A stretch of DNA of 64,000 nt from Luscinia megarhynchos (Eukaryota > Chordata > Aves > Passeriformes > Turdidae). The position numbers and the translations under genes were made by a program. Below the pieces are notes generated by a model. It was not told where the DNA came from and did not search any database. It worked only from the letters and a program-made list of their open reading frames with translations. How positions within the stretch are numbered: position 1 is the first letter of the stretch; each line of letters starts with the position of its first letter. Of this stretch, positions 23,801-35,331 are shown one piece after another. The stretch lies in contig CM067565.1 in assembly GCA_034336665.1 (NCBI GenBank), positions 84,880,858 to 84,944,857 on the forward strand, written 5' to 3'.

Positions 23801-26800
23801 TGATTAGTTAATTGCTTAGTTAGTTTTGGCAAAACTTGCTCTACCACAACAAATTATAAGCTATTACTGAGTCAAGTTAAAATGGTTGTAGTAAGACTAG
23901 ACAGTGTCTTGAGAAAACCAAGAGCAGCCCTTTGAAACAATCTGAGGGAGGCAATTCCACTGCAGAAATTCTCCTTACACAAAACTGAAGGCAGCTCACT
24001 GCTCAGAGTGCAAGTTGCTCAAGATGCAGGTGCAGACGTTCTCTCTGTACTCCAGGAAAAGGCAGCCTGAGGAGAGCCCTGCTCCATTAACCAAGACAGA
24101 TGGGGCACAATCTCTTACCTTGTACATGACGAGGGGCTGCCAGAACTGGCGCTAGTAGGATGAGGGATTTGATCTGTGGGCTTACTCAGGCAGCAGCCAA
24201 GTCAGATTCTCTCCTGTCAACCCAGACTTCTGGCTGAAGGAGGGCACTAAAAGCTCTCTAACCACAGGGCAAGGGAAGCAAGGCTGGCCACTAGATTCAT
24301 TCTCCGCCTGGTCTGAAATAGGGGTCAACTCTTTTGCCTAACCCCCTCTGTCTCCACCTACAATAGGTATCCCCAAGGGAGCAAAGGAAGACTGAGCCAC
24401 ATTCACAGCATCAGAGCACCTTAGGCTGCTTGCACTAGTCCTGGGAGGAACATAAGGATTAGAAATGGAACCTTTGTGAAGAAGTTAAAACTGCCAGGAA
24501 GCAGGACCCAGGGCAAGCTCAGGAGGGCACCAGTGCCTGTGAAGCACCAAGTGCAGCAAGTTATGACCTGCTGGAAAGTGACTTCCAAGGCATCCACCAA
24601 GGGCTGCAGCCAAGTAGTGCTTCAGGGCAGTGCTCAACCTCTCTGGGCAACTGTATCTCTGGAGCTGGTGCCAGTCTTAAATTCCAGCCAGAGATATCAG
24701 ACACCTGAGAATTTAAGGAGGTCTTAAAGTGACACAGATACCAGTCTTAGAAATAGCTCTTTCGAAGTTTGTGCTGGAACTATTTACAAGCACTTTCCCC
24801 CTTTTTTTTTTAGCCTCCAATGTAACAATCAAACAAAAAAATGTCGTTGAGGTGACCCAGAATATAGATCAAGGCTCCTTAAAGTATCAAGTCAAGTTTG
24901 AGCTAAAATCATATTGAAAAAAAAAAAAAAAGCCGTTGCTGTTTCTTGCAAACACCTGAGTTAAAACCCTCCTCACAGAATGTCTCCTGCTGGCTTTCTC
25001 CTGAACAGCATAAACACTGGCAGCACTCATTTGATGGTCAGCATTGACTGCACCACATCTGGAACAGTTTAAGCCACGGCCTTCATGCAAAGCCATGCCC
25101 ACAAAGTCAGGAGACCAAACCTGCAGTTTAAAAGTCAAGCTAGATAGATCAGGCTCAAATGGACATTTAGAAGAACAAGGATGAAAACGTCCTCCAACCA
25201 TGAGTACACAACGTGCATGCCAGGCTGGGGGTGGAGGGAAGGAGAGCATCGTCACGAGCACAGCTAGGGCAGAAAAGTATTTGGCTGAAGTATCAAGGCA
25301 TCCACACACCCGTAGTATGAATGGTTATACAAGCAACCACTTGAAGAGAAAGTCTGTCTTTATTCCTCTTGGCACATAATGAAACTGAAGACAAACAGTG
25401 TATAAATAAAACAGGGTGCTTCTGTAGTACAGAATGATAACAATCTCAGCAATTCCTCTGCTCATGCCAGGAAATTCTCCTCGCACAATGCTTGCAGGTT
25501 TATCAGCCTTATCAGATTGGACACAAAAAATAAAATGACAAAAGCCAGTGTCTCCACAATGGAGCTTCTAAGCGGCAAACACCACTTTATGTGGGAAAAC
25601 CCAAACTATGGCTTAACAAAGGCTGGGTTAGGCCATAAAGGGCATATGGCACTCAGTGCCACATCGGTGTATCAGTGCATACCTGTGTATCGTGTACATC
25701 ATGTCAGTCATCCCTGAGCAAAAACACCCAAGTGCAAATACACACACCTACCTCAGGTCTACCGCTCGCTGAAGGGACAGTGTCACACACATGATGCTCC
25801 TCACTAGAGTACAAAGTGTTTCACAGATTAATCACGTATCATTGTTCTTCCACAAAAGGGAAACCTGAGCAGCAACACATCCCACTTACCCCACGTCCAA
25901 GCAGTCTGATTCCAAGTTCTTTGTGGCCTTGTGTCCCACTCTTGAAATCAAGACAAATTTACGTATTCCTACTAAAGTAACAGTGAGAGCTACAACTAAT
26001 GCTATTCTGAAGATCAGAAATCCTGTAAATAGCAATTTTTATTCATCTGGTAACTTTTTAGGAGAAGCTGTGAAACCCCTACTGAAGGTTTACAACCTCG
26101 ACTTCCCAGATAGCCCACAATACCTGATGGGAGAGTGAAGTGAAAACAGTCTCACAAGCAGGTCGTGGCAACATTATTTCACCCACACCCAAGCTATCAG
26201 ATGTTGGGAAGCTCAGATGTGAAAACAATGCTCCTCACACCACCAGCTGCTACAGAGGTGAAGTGACAACACAAACATTTCTTATGGATTCATTTCTCCA
26301 GGTCCTCTGTGTTTGGTGGCAGCAATGTCACTTCAGCAGTCTCTACTGTGCTTAGAGCTCTTGCATTCGATCTAGGTAACCAAATAAATGTTTACTGGAC
26401 ACTTAGAAGCCCAAGAAAATCCCTACAGGAATGTATTCTCATCTGCACAACTTCTGCTAGTGTAACAGACACGTTCTTTGCAGGGCCCCTCCTACATTTA
26501 TTCTACATACTGACATGTCTCTTCTAGATACCTGCCAAGTCACAGCACAACAGCTTTCTAAGACACTCCTAAAACTCCCTTCCCTAGGAAAGCTCTGCAG
26601 AAGATACTGATTTTAGGAACTTTAGCTTCAGAACACCTGTTTTTTTAAAATCCTTTTGAAATATTATTGTGCCTCAATTTTCTTCAGCTAAATACATCAA
26701 ATTCTTAATATAATATTAAAGTATCTTGCCATAAGTTTTACAGAATTAGAGCTCAATATTTCAAACCTACCACTACAACAAGTGAATCAATTTCCCTAAC

Positions 26801-27640
26801 CTTCATTTCTTAATCAATTACAGATTTATTTCAGGTGAGTTTAAGACATGTAGGCTTCTCCATAACCAATGAAGCTAAAATTACAAAGGCAATCTCTATA
26901 TAAAACAGCCAAAACCACATGGTTTGTTTTGAGGGTTTCAGTTTTCTATTAGTTCACCAGTGATGAGATATAAATACTCCAATGGAGACGAGACTAAATG
27001 TATTTTTAGGAGCAGTGGTCTAGAAAATATATAATTAACAAATTAGGAAGCCCAAAATAGTTCCACAGAGCAGCCCACACTTCTTCAGCTTGTCACATGG
27101 TTGTTGCTGTGCCCAGCTATAACTGCTCACCAGCAGCATTTTGCTCAGTTTTCATAATTAGCTATAGGGTTTGCACTAATTTGCTTTCGGAGCAGTTCCT
27201 ATCAGGCACAGAGGAGAAACACTCTCAGTTTACAGGATGACATCTACATCTGTTCCTTAGTCTGTGCTCGTGGGGCTGTGCTCTAGAAGATATGTTTATG
27301 TCACAAAAACATGTCCTTAGCTCACAGCTGGAGAGAAAAACACTTTAAGTGATTTAAGTGAAAACTTGCTAAACTAATTGATGAATTTCAGAGTGTGATA
27401 AAACTTCTGAAGACAAAAACTATCAGTCTTTGGATCTCTTCGCTTAAGTATTTTAGATAAACAGAAAAGGACTTAAATACGAGTTACTGATTACTTTAAC
27501 TACTTACATTCTTGACATGTGCAACTAAATATTTGTAAAACTATGCATTTATAGCAGGGACTTAACACAAACTCATTAAACCCACAACGTTTTGCTCCCA
27601 AACAAATATAAAAAGAAAACAATATGGCAGTTTATACCCC

Positions 27641-30600
27641 GTTTATTAAGACAGAGCCATCTATTACTTAATACACCGGTTGGGTAGCAATAAATCACAT
27701 TATTTTCTTACTCTATTAAGATGCAAGACAGTTTGGCAACCAAGTAACAAAGACAAATTAGGCAGGGTGGAGAAACGTTTAAGCTGCAGTGAGTTAAAAA
27801 TCATCTAAGTTGGGGAGACCTAAACCAGCACAGCTATACAAGGTGCTGGCATGGGGTGACACTCAGCATGGCGTGCTTGCCAGTCAACTCCTCGAGTGCC
27901 CAGCGGGCCTGCCAGCCCTCAACTGGAATGTCAGAAAAGGTCCAGGGACCGTCTGGATGCCGCTTTTTTGGACACCTACCAAAGAGCGCACTACCAAAGC
28001 TACAGTTTCCGTGTAGGGATCGCATAGTTCTTTGTAAGAATGAAGGCTTCTGGTAAGAAAGTTTATAGTGCAATCTGAATTAATTTGTGCCCACAGTGCC
28101 ATTATTCGTTTTCCCAAAACAGTTTAAATATAGTTGTGTAGGAATTTGATATCTCTGTAAAGATATTACAAAGCAGTGTTTATACAGTTGGTGACTACAT
28201 AGATTCAATTGAATAAATATATCTCTTCAAGCTTTTGCAAAACTACAAGTACGAAAGCAAGAAGTGACAAAGCAGCCGAGTGCTTCTGCATCTTCCGAAC
28301 GCTATTAAAATTCTCAGGGCTCTAAGGAGTTCAGATACCCTATCGCACAGGAAGCACACCCCCTGTTCAGTTTAACAGCTGCTCAGGGAAGAGCAAAACC
28401 TATTTCTGCTTCCTCTTTGCCAACGTGCCACCAAGTTACAGCTCCTGTTGAGAAGTCAGGGAGGTTGCTTTACTCCAGACAAGCAAGTTCAGATATGTTT
28501 CTGCTTGTCAGCGTAGCTGTGTGCTTAACATGGAAATTTGTAACACGAGCTGTATCATGCAGAGTCAGACACTTTTTTTCCTACTGAAGACAAAAAAGGG
28601 TCAAGCATCAGGAGCTTCAGCTCATAAATTCGTTGTGTTGGCCCTAGGGAACCTCGCTGGTAACAGCTGTAGCCTTAATGCAAATTTACAAAGTGAACAG
28701 TTACTCAGCTCAAAAAGCATACACACAATAGTTACCCTGGTAACAACAAATACAGTATCAGGTTAACATCCTGGTGGTAGACAATTTTTGTAATTGGAAT
28801 ATTTTATAAAATCATAAATGGCAATGCTTCATTGAAATAACAGATTTAATTTGCTTCTTGAAACAACTATTCTTAAATCAGTCTGGCAACATGCAAGCAA
28901 ATTAAGTAAAAGCACCAGATTTCTTTTCAGTTTTTAAATGATTGTAAGGTTTAAGTCATCAAGAGATTGTTTGGGTTTTATTTTTTCTATTTTAAAGAGT
29001 CTCACTGTAAGACAGTGAAGGGGAAAACTTCTATAAAGCATCTTCAAGAGACCCTTATCTCATTGCAAAATATTCACCTTATGTATCTTGACACAGAAAC
29101 ATCAAACCTTTTTCTTTTCAAAGCCTTCATCAACAGCATTTTCAATTAAAAAAATAAAATTTAGACATGGAAAGTCAACTACATTCAGCAGATACAACTC
29201 ATAGCCAAGCTAAATGATTCTCTGTACATCAATATTGCAAAAAGGGAGAGCAATTAGCAGTGTTACACCGTGCTCCATAGGAATTAATGCTTTAAAAGCC
29301 AACTGATTTGATTTCTACTTAAAAATAAACAGGGTGAAACATCTCCTTTGGTCACAATCCATAGATAACTGTTTAGGTAAGTGTGACGACAGCAGGAAAA
29401 AACACACCAATCTACTGGTCATAAATATAAGTGCAAGTGAAGATACAAATAAATTAGTCCTTTAATTGCAAAGCATGCCATACACAGATAGAGAGAATTT
29501 TTAGAATTCCAATGTCTTAATGCTCAGCATATTGGTGTACTTCAATAGCTTCAAAAAAAGACCATGAATGTAAACATGCTTGGAGGCATCTTTTAAACAT
29601 ATAAATATACGTGTGCCAAATACTTGCAGACTAAGGTTTGGCACGTACGTGATCACTTCACAACAGAATTTCCAGAAAATAAGGCTCAAAAAGCACTTTC
29701 ATAATGTTAAATGTGACTTTTAAATGTCTTAAATGGAGAAATGCTATTTTAGAAAGAATCAGCTACGATTCAGTTCATATTTTTCCTTTAAATACTGCCT
29801 GCCAAGATAACTTTGAAAAAAAAAAAATAACCATGATGCCTGCAGATACATCTCTCTGGTACTCAGCAACTTCTGACAATGACAACTTCTGTCTTACATG
29901 CAATTCTGCAGCAGAGAAAAGCTTTAAAGCATTCTGCAAATATTTTGGCTTGCACATGGAGACTGGAGCAAACAGGTTTTTTATCACAGAAATTCAGAGT
30001 CTTTGCTTGTTGCTAAGTAGTGCCAAACCTTAAAGTTAAATATGGACTTCAGGATTTGAGTGACATCTGTAAGGCTTGACTTCATATTGTCAAACACTAC
30101 AGATAGACATCTTCTCACAACTCTATGCTTCTGATTTAAGGACTATCACTTTGTAAGCAGCAAGTCTTCTAATTTAAAAGTACATAAATGCAAAACATTA
30201 ATTTGTAACTTATTTTCTTCAGAAGTTCCATTCTGACAAATAAATTATCTGGACTTACAAGTAATTTCATGAGTTATGCATTTAAAACTGATAAACACCA
30301 TAGACATGATAAAACTGGTAAAAGATCCTAAACTCAGTCCCTCTTTTATGCTAAAAATATACTATATTTTCATTTCTCCAATTCCACAGGGATATAAAAT
30401 ACCTTTGTAAGATTCCTCTTTCTGCAGAAATGAGAATGACCTCAAAATAACACTTGACAAGAATGAGGCTCAAAAACTCATCTGTCACGTAACCAATTTA
30501 GATCGGAATAATACAAGTGTACCTTTTTACACTGAATCCTACTGTCAAATTAAAAAAAAAGCTGTGGTTTGTGCACCTCTTTAAGACATGTTGAAGGTTT

Positions 30601-32295
30601 TCTAAATCAAACCAGAATGAGAAACACAAATGAGAAATCAACTATTTGCATTCTCCACCTACTAGCACTTTAATGCTTTTAGAACTGAAAATGTATTCAT
30701 TAAGAAATACATTGCAACTGGAATAGTCAACAATCAAGTCCACCAAAATTTAAAAACTGATTAATTTTAACATAACCACACTAGCAAATTATTCTGCATA
30801 TTTCAGTGAAGCAGAGCTTTAAAAAAGTTGTAGAGAAATACATAATTCCTTTTTTGTGTGTTTTAGGGGAGCGAATCTCTCCATAAAGGTTATTTATACA
30901 AATGCAAGAGCAAACTTTCTGAGATAAGGGTTTGGGGTTTTTATTTTTTTTTTCCCAAAGAATCCACCACATGATTAAAAATTAGATTAATGTGTATTCC
31001 TGACCACATTGACAATGTCACAGCTAGTTCATGACAAGCAACTGCAACAGGTGTAAATGAAAAACAGGTCCCTATACTGGGACAAAGCTTGGTTGCAGGC
31101 TGACTGTATGACATTAATATTGAAAGCAAGAATTTAAGTAAACTCATCTGGCATTCAGATTTGACTGAGGGAACAGTGAGAACGACACAGTGAAGGTACA
31201 CTTAGGTGCAATTTCATGCTGGTGACTTTTTTTCCTCTTTTTATGCTTAGAACAGATTTTAAACCAAGAGTTGCATATCCAATGACACACACACAATTCA
31301 AAACTTAAGAGACCATTAGCACAGTTGTACACATAATTACATAAACTTAGTATTTACATATTCTAAACAAAGTTCCATTTTAACAGTTGAAGTCCTTTAA
31401 CACATGAAAGAAGATAATCTACTACAAAGAATGTGTAACGGGATCACAAAGTTTCCACAAGCATATAAACACGTTTTAAAGTGCTTTCTGGGTGCTTCAG
31501 ATTAACCCCTTTCAGTATGAGCTTTTATGTAGTGCTGTTCCAGTCATTACAAATTATTTAAATCATTCCTCTTCAGGTGCATTGTGAGTTCAGGAATAAT
31601 GACGACACCATTGATGTAAAAGCTTTAGGCTCTACCAACATAAATGTATACATTACTTAGGTTCAGATGAAGTTGTCAAATACTTTGGTTTATCATAGCT
31701 TGGGATAAATATTTGATAGAACAAAAATTGCACCTTTCCACTCTTGAGTTTGTTTTTTTAACTAAAAAAATATCCCAACATAAATTGACAGTATTCTTTG
31801 GTAAAAACAGGACATTTGGCCAGCTTGTGTGTACATCTATTCATTAAAACAGGCTAAAAGTGAACAAATGCCGCTGCTGTACTGTCAATTTACAGGAATA
31901 AGCATTCCTCAGTGGGGAGTATCAAAATATTAGCCTTAGCAGTTGTCTATACAACAAGCTGAAACACCTTCAGCAGCTATTACAGGGGATCAATAATGTT
32001 TTAGAACACTTTTTGCTTAACACATTTCCTTTGCATTACAAAAACCTGTAAAATGTTCTACACCTGCAGACAAGTCCATTACCTTGCAGTGACTACAGAA
32101 ATGTTATTCAATGGCATACACTGTCAAGTTGCTGTAAGAAAAACCAGGATTATGGTGTGCTGACCAACTAATACTCAACTGCACAGTACTTGTGCATTAC
32201 CTATCCTAAATACTAAGAAAAACCTATTTTTTAAAAATTCATTTAACTGCTACAAGTTACGTGAATATATAAAAACAGAGCAGATATACAAGTAT
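27641..32295. other. Repeat-poor SOCS5 3' flank
   Basis: No second gene was recognised in this interval. It is AT-rich, contains no CR1 or LTR I can identify, and may include a longer alternative SOCS5 3' UTR. Further TTTATT motifs (AATAAA on the minus strand) occur at 30940-30945 and 27642-27647 as possible distal poly(A) signals; the first lies in an A-rich run on the minus strand and is weak. An open frame on the minus strand at 27834-28117 resembles nothing known. Confidence 0.4.
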
Positions 32296-33678
32296 AACAC
32301 TGAACATACTGTACTTTATTAGCACAAAAAGCCAGAACAAGGCACAGCAAGCAGAAAAATACATCAATAGAAGGGTTAGTGTAGCATACAAGAATAACGT
32401 TTATTGTACTTGCAGCCAAAATGTTTCCTACCTCGAACAGGTCACTGCTGTAGAGAAGTAAGAAATAAAATACTGTAGCAGCTGGTAAAGAAACTAGGGA
32501 GCACTTAGAATTGGTACAAAACATTAAACAGGGGTCAGGGCATTCCAACAAAATTTTAGTGCAAAATATCTAAGACAGAACTACTTTAAGTTCCATCTCC
32601 AATTAAATAAGCAAACAGAAGTTAGAATCTTGATTCCAAGTAATCTGTTGAAACTATCATCAGTGCATATTACTTTAAAAGATTTTCAAAAGCGTAGATG
32701 GAAAAATATTTACAAATAAAGTGTACCAGTACCTTTGAAACCTGACATTTGTTTCGGATATGTCAGATTTTGTACTTGGATTACAATAATTCTACCACTT
32801 GTCATGTTCTCCATAAAAGTATCAAATGACTTTAAATAATTAAACATTTTTTTCTTGTCATCATTACCTTCCATTGTAAATTGCTAGCAGTCAGGACACC
32901 AAAATCTGTTTTGGAAAAAAACCCAAAACCTTGCGTTTTACACTAATAATCTAATTCTGTGTCCTGCCATAGAAGCAGCAATTTACACTAGAAGGTATTT
33001 TTAACTGTCTGAGACAGTATTACTTTTGCTAACAATGCCACTTAAATCTCCAAGTGTTTGTAACAGAATTACAGTACAGAGCAGGCATATTCAAGTCTTA
33101 ATGATTAGGAAACCTTACACACTGTGAAAAGCATGATTCATCTGCTAGCATCAAAGCACCATTAACTCTTAATGGACTGCTTCTAAATGAACTGCTCTTC
33201 ATTACAAGAAAATATTCACTAGTATTTGGAAACTTGTTTGTGAGCTAAATTATTACTTTGAGTAGAGGAAAGTTTTACAGAAGAGAATTTTAAGAAAATA
33301 CTTCAAATATTAGCAAAAATGCCCCTCTGATAAAGGCTTTCTTTAACAGCATTACATGAATGCCCCATGGGAAATGCCTCATAGTTTCTTCATCCAATTA
33401 CTACAGCTATAAAAGGGAAACAAAATATTTAGAAATTAGCAAAAATATTTTCATTAGGTCTTAATGAAAAACGTGCAGAATTGTGTCTGCTTATTGTTTC
33501 CAAGAGGCATCACAACTTAGTTAGATTAACAGCAGGCAGCATCTGACAGGATACTAACACTCAGCTTAAATAGGATATTGCAGAAAAGCTAGACGTTGTT
33601 GGTGCGCTTGCTGCAGTTAAACTGTAATACAGGAAAAAAAAAAAAAAGCATGTTCCAGAAGCTTATTTTGATTTTCAT
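32296..33678 (-). other. SOCS5 3' UTR (proposed)
   Basis: This is the untranslated tail directly after the TAA stop, read toward lower coordinates, if the signal at 32315-32320 is used. It is AT-rich like many vertebrate cytokine-regulator 3' UTRs. A pure T14 run (A14 on the plus strand at 33634-33647) begins 31 nt after the stop codon. The true 3' end is not visible from sequence alone and a longer form is possible. Confidence 0.5.
32315..32320 (-). terminator. Candidate SOCS5 poly(A) signal
   Basis: The minus strand reads AATAAAG here. It is followed within 40 nt by GT- and T-rich sequence (GTATGTTCAGTGTTATACTT and onward), which fits a downstream processing element. It would give a 3' UTR of about 1.4 kb. 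Another AATAAA lies about 85 bp closer to the gene, at 32400-32405, with a weaker downstream region. The choice is inferred. Confidence 0.4.
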
Positions 33679-35289
33679 TTACTTTGTTTTTATAGGTTCC
33701 CGCTCCAGCCATCGCACCCTGACTTTTTGTTTATAGTGATACTCCTTTAGAAAGTCTTGCAACATTGAGGGTAGAGGAAGGTCATCAATTCCATCGTACG
33801 TAGTGCACCTGCAGATTACTGCCCGGCAGATATACTGCAGACTAAAGGGGAAGGTCCTGTTCAGAGATACAGTAAGCAATGGTTCAAAGAACATGCAAGA
33901 GCTGGGGTCTTTGTAGTGCTCCAGGAGCCCCGTGACGGTGGAGGAGTGGAACACGCAGGGGTCATGGGCATCGAAGCTGAAGTTGTGGTTCCACTGCTCA
34001 ATGCGCGCGTGCAGCGAGCGGTTGTAGCGGCGGAAGCTCACCGAGAAGAGGTAGTCCTCCTGCGCAGAATCCCTGAGCAAAAAAGTGCCTTCGGGCTTGC
34101 CCTCCAGAAGCGCTTCTGCTTCGTAGCGGTCCATGACGCCCCAGTAGCACGGGTTACCCGTGATCTGGAGCAAGTCTGGCACGAGGCAGTGGATGTAATC
34201 GATCTGAGTGTGCACTTTCCAAGCCCCCTGCCTGCTGATATGGCCGTGGCTCTCTCCTGACACCTGACGCTGCTTCTGCCGGCGCGACTGCAGGCAAAGC
34301 GTTGTTGTGTCCTCTTCCGAGTCACAGCTCCCTGGAGGTGTTACGGTTTTGTCCCCGGTCAGCTCAGTCATACCGGGGGCTAACTTTGGTCCCAGTTTAT
34401 ACAATGGATTTACCTGTGCTGTAGCTTCAAAAGTGTGTATTTGGGCATTGGGAGGGGGATCAACCCCTTCTTCAATACTAAGTCTACGTCTCTCTCTGAG
34501 CCTGTCTTCTTCATCTTCTGTGGAAACCAAGGAGGGATCAAATGTGTCAAAGAAAGTTGAATGAGGGCTCACAGGCGCTGTGTGTTGTTTAATCAGATGC
34601 CATTTCTGGGCCAGATCAGAGCCTGCAGGAAAAGGGCATTTCTCAAGCATTAGTTCAGAGAGGTGGATCTTTCTTTTGTTAGAAAACAGAGGTTTGGACT
34701 GTTTGCTGTAAGTTCTCATGGGAAAACACAGCCCGACAGTATCTTGGAGACGCTGGCGCAGGGAACGGCTGCCCACTGTCCTGCTGGACACCGCGTCCAT
34801 GTCATGGACTGAGCTCACCCCGTACCTTCTCTCCCTCCTCTGCAAACCACTGCGTGTTCTACCAAATCTTTTTTCAGTATCCAAGGAGCTCTGTGTTTTG
34901 GTAGAGCAGGAATGCTTCTTCTTCCCACCCCAAGGAGCATGCCGAGAATAAGAGTCCCTTCGAGCAAGCCTGGCTCCCGTGGTGACACACGAGTCATTCT
35001 CTTTCTCAATGCTTATTTCAACAATCTGAGGAATTTCTGTGACACAGTTTTGGTTTCGCCTTGCTGAATTCTTTGAAGGACTTAAGCCTAATTGCAGACC
35101 AAGGTTTTCTCTCAAAGGGCTGCTGGGTTGTTGTTGAGTCAAGTCAGTTATCTGGATGGCTTTCTCTTTACCAGATGAGCAATTACTGGAGTTCACAACT
35201 ATACTCTCATTTTGGCTTCCACCCTCATGACTAAAGAGATTCTGGCACCTGTATTTGAAATTGTTCCACATCTTTCCCACTTTATCCAT
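33679..35289 (-). CDS. SOCS5: SOCS5, suppressor of cytokine signalling 5
   Basis: This is the full 536-residue protein, the same length as mammalian SOCS5, in a single exon from ATG (35289) to TAA. SOCS5 is a cytoplasmic adaptor that dampens JAK-STAT, IL-4 receptor and EGF-receptor signalling; its SOCS box recruits Elongin B/C and Cullin-5 for ubiquitination. Visible domains: a long N-terminal region with the conserved JAK-binding segment at about residues 175-244 ([20 protein letters not shown] onward); an SH2 domain at about 381-476 with FLLRDS and the phosphotyrosine-binding arginine R406; and a SOCS box from about 477 with BC-box [12 protein letters not shown] (L484, C488) and Cul5-box LPLP at 504-507. 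The start is set by [19 protein letters not shown], as in mammals, and by the acceptor 12 nt upstream. All key residues are intact. The close paralogue SOCS4 is excluded by the N-terminus. Confidence 0.98.
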   Translation of the reverse strand: MDKVGKMWNNFKYRCQNLFSHEGGSQNESIVVNSSNCSSGKEKAIQITDLTQQQPSSPLRENLGLQLGLSPSKNSARRNQNCVTEIPQIVEISIEKENDSCVTTGARLARRDSYSRHAPWGGKKKHSCSTKTQSSLDTEKRFGRTRSGLQRRERRYGVSSVHDMDAVSSRTVGSRSLRQRLQDTVGLCFPMRTYSKQSKPLFSNKRKIHLSELMLEKCPFPAGSDLAQKWHLIKQHTAPVSPHSTFFDTFDPSLVSTEDEEDRLRERRRLSIEEGVDPPPNAQIHTFEATAQVNPLYKLGPKLAPGMTELTGDKTVTPPGSCDSEEDTTTLCLQSRRQKQRQVSGESHGHISRQGAWKVHTQIDYIHCLVPDLLQITGNPCYWGVMDRYEAEALLEGKPEGTFLLRDSAQEDYLFSVSFRRYNRSLHARIEQWNHNFSFDAHDPCVFHSSTVTGLLEHYKDPSSCMFFEPLLTVSLNRTFPFSLQYICRAVICRCTTYDGIDDLPLPSMLQDFLKEYHYKQKVRVRWLEREPIKTK

Positions 35290-35301
35290 GGATTATGTTA
35301 T
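35290..35301 (-). other. SOCS5: SOCS5 5' UTR part of coding exon
   Basis: The exon begins at 35301 just after a TTTAG acceptor, leaving 12 nt (ATAACATAATCC) before the ATG. The context at -3 is T, which is weak, but +4 is G. The nearness of the splice site means nearly all of the 5' UTR must come from the distant first exon. Confidence 0.85.
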
Positions 35302-35331
35302 CTAAATTCAAGAGGAGAAGAAATGTTAAAA
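35302..35331 (-). other. SOCS5: Splice acceptor of SOCS5 coding exon
   Basis: On the minus strand the sequence reads a TTTTAAC branch-like motif, then TTTCTTCTCCTCTTG, then AATTTAG. This is a pyrimidine-rich acceptor with AG at 35303-35302. It agrees with the known SOCS5 arrangement of a noncoding first exon and one coding exon. Confidence 0.85.

Larger units (their letters stand above)
11341..27640. other. Long non-genic interval
   Basis: Over 16 kb contains no exon I recognise. The longest open frames are minus-strand at 14080-14568 (162 codons) and 21446-21931 (161 codons); neither resembles a known family and both lack supporting context. Small structures seen include a 10-bp tandem pair near 16437-16456, a TA-rich tract at 15325-15412 and an A/C-rich tract at 20762-20801. 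AT-rich blocks near 11.8-12.1, 14.6-14.75 and 17.7-18.0 kb look like possible conserved noncoding elements and are discussed as findings. Recognisable transposons are few. Confidence 0.45.

Noticed and set aside
33916..34564. Plus-strand frames of 114 and 85 codons
   Set aside because: They are antisense shadows of the SOCS5 SH2-coding region.
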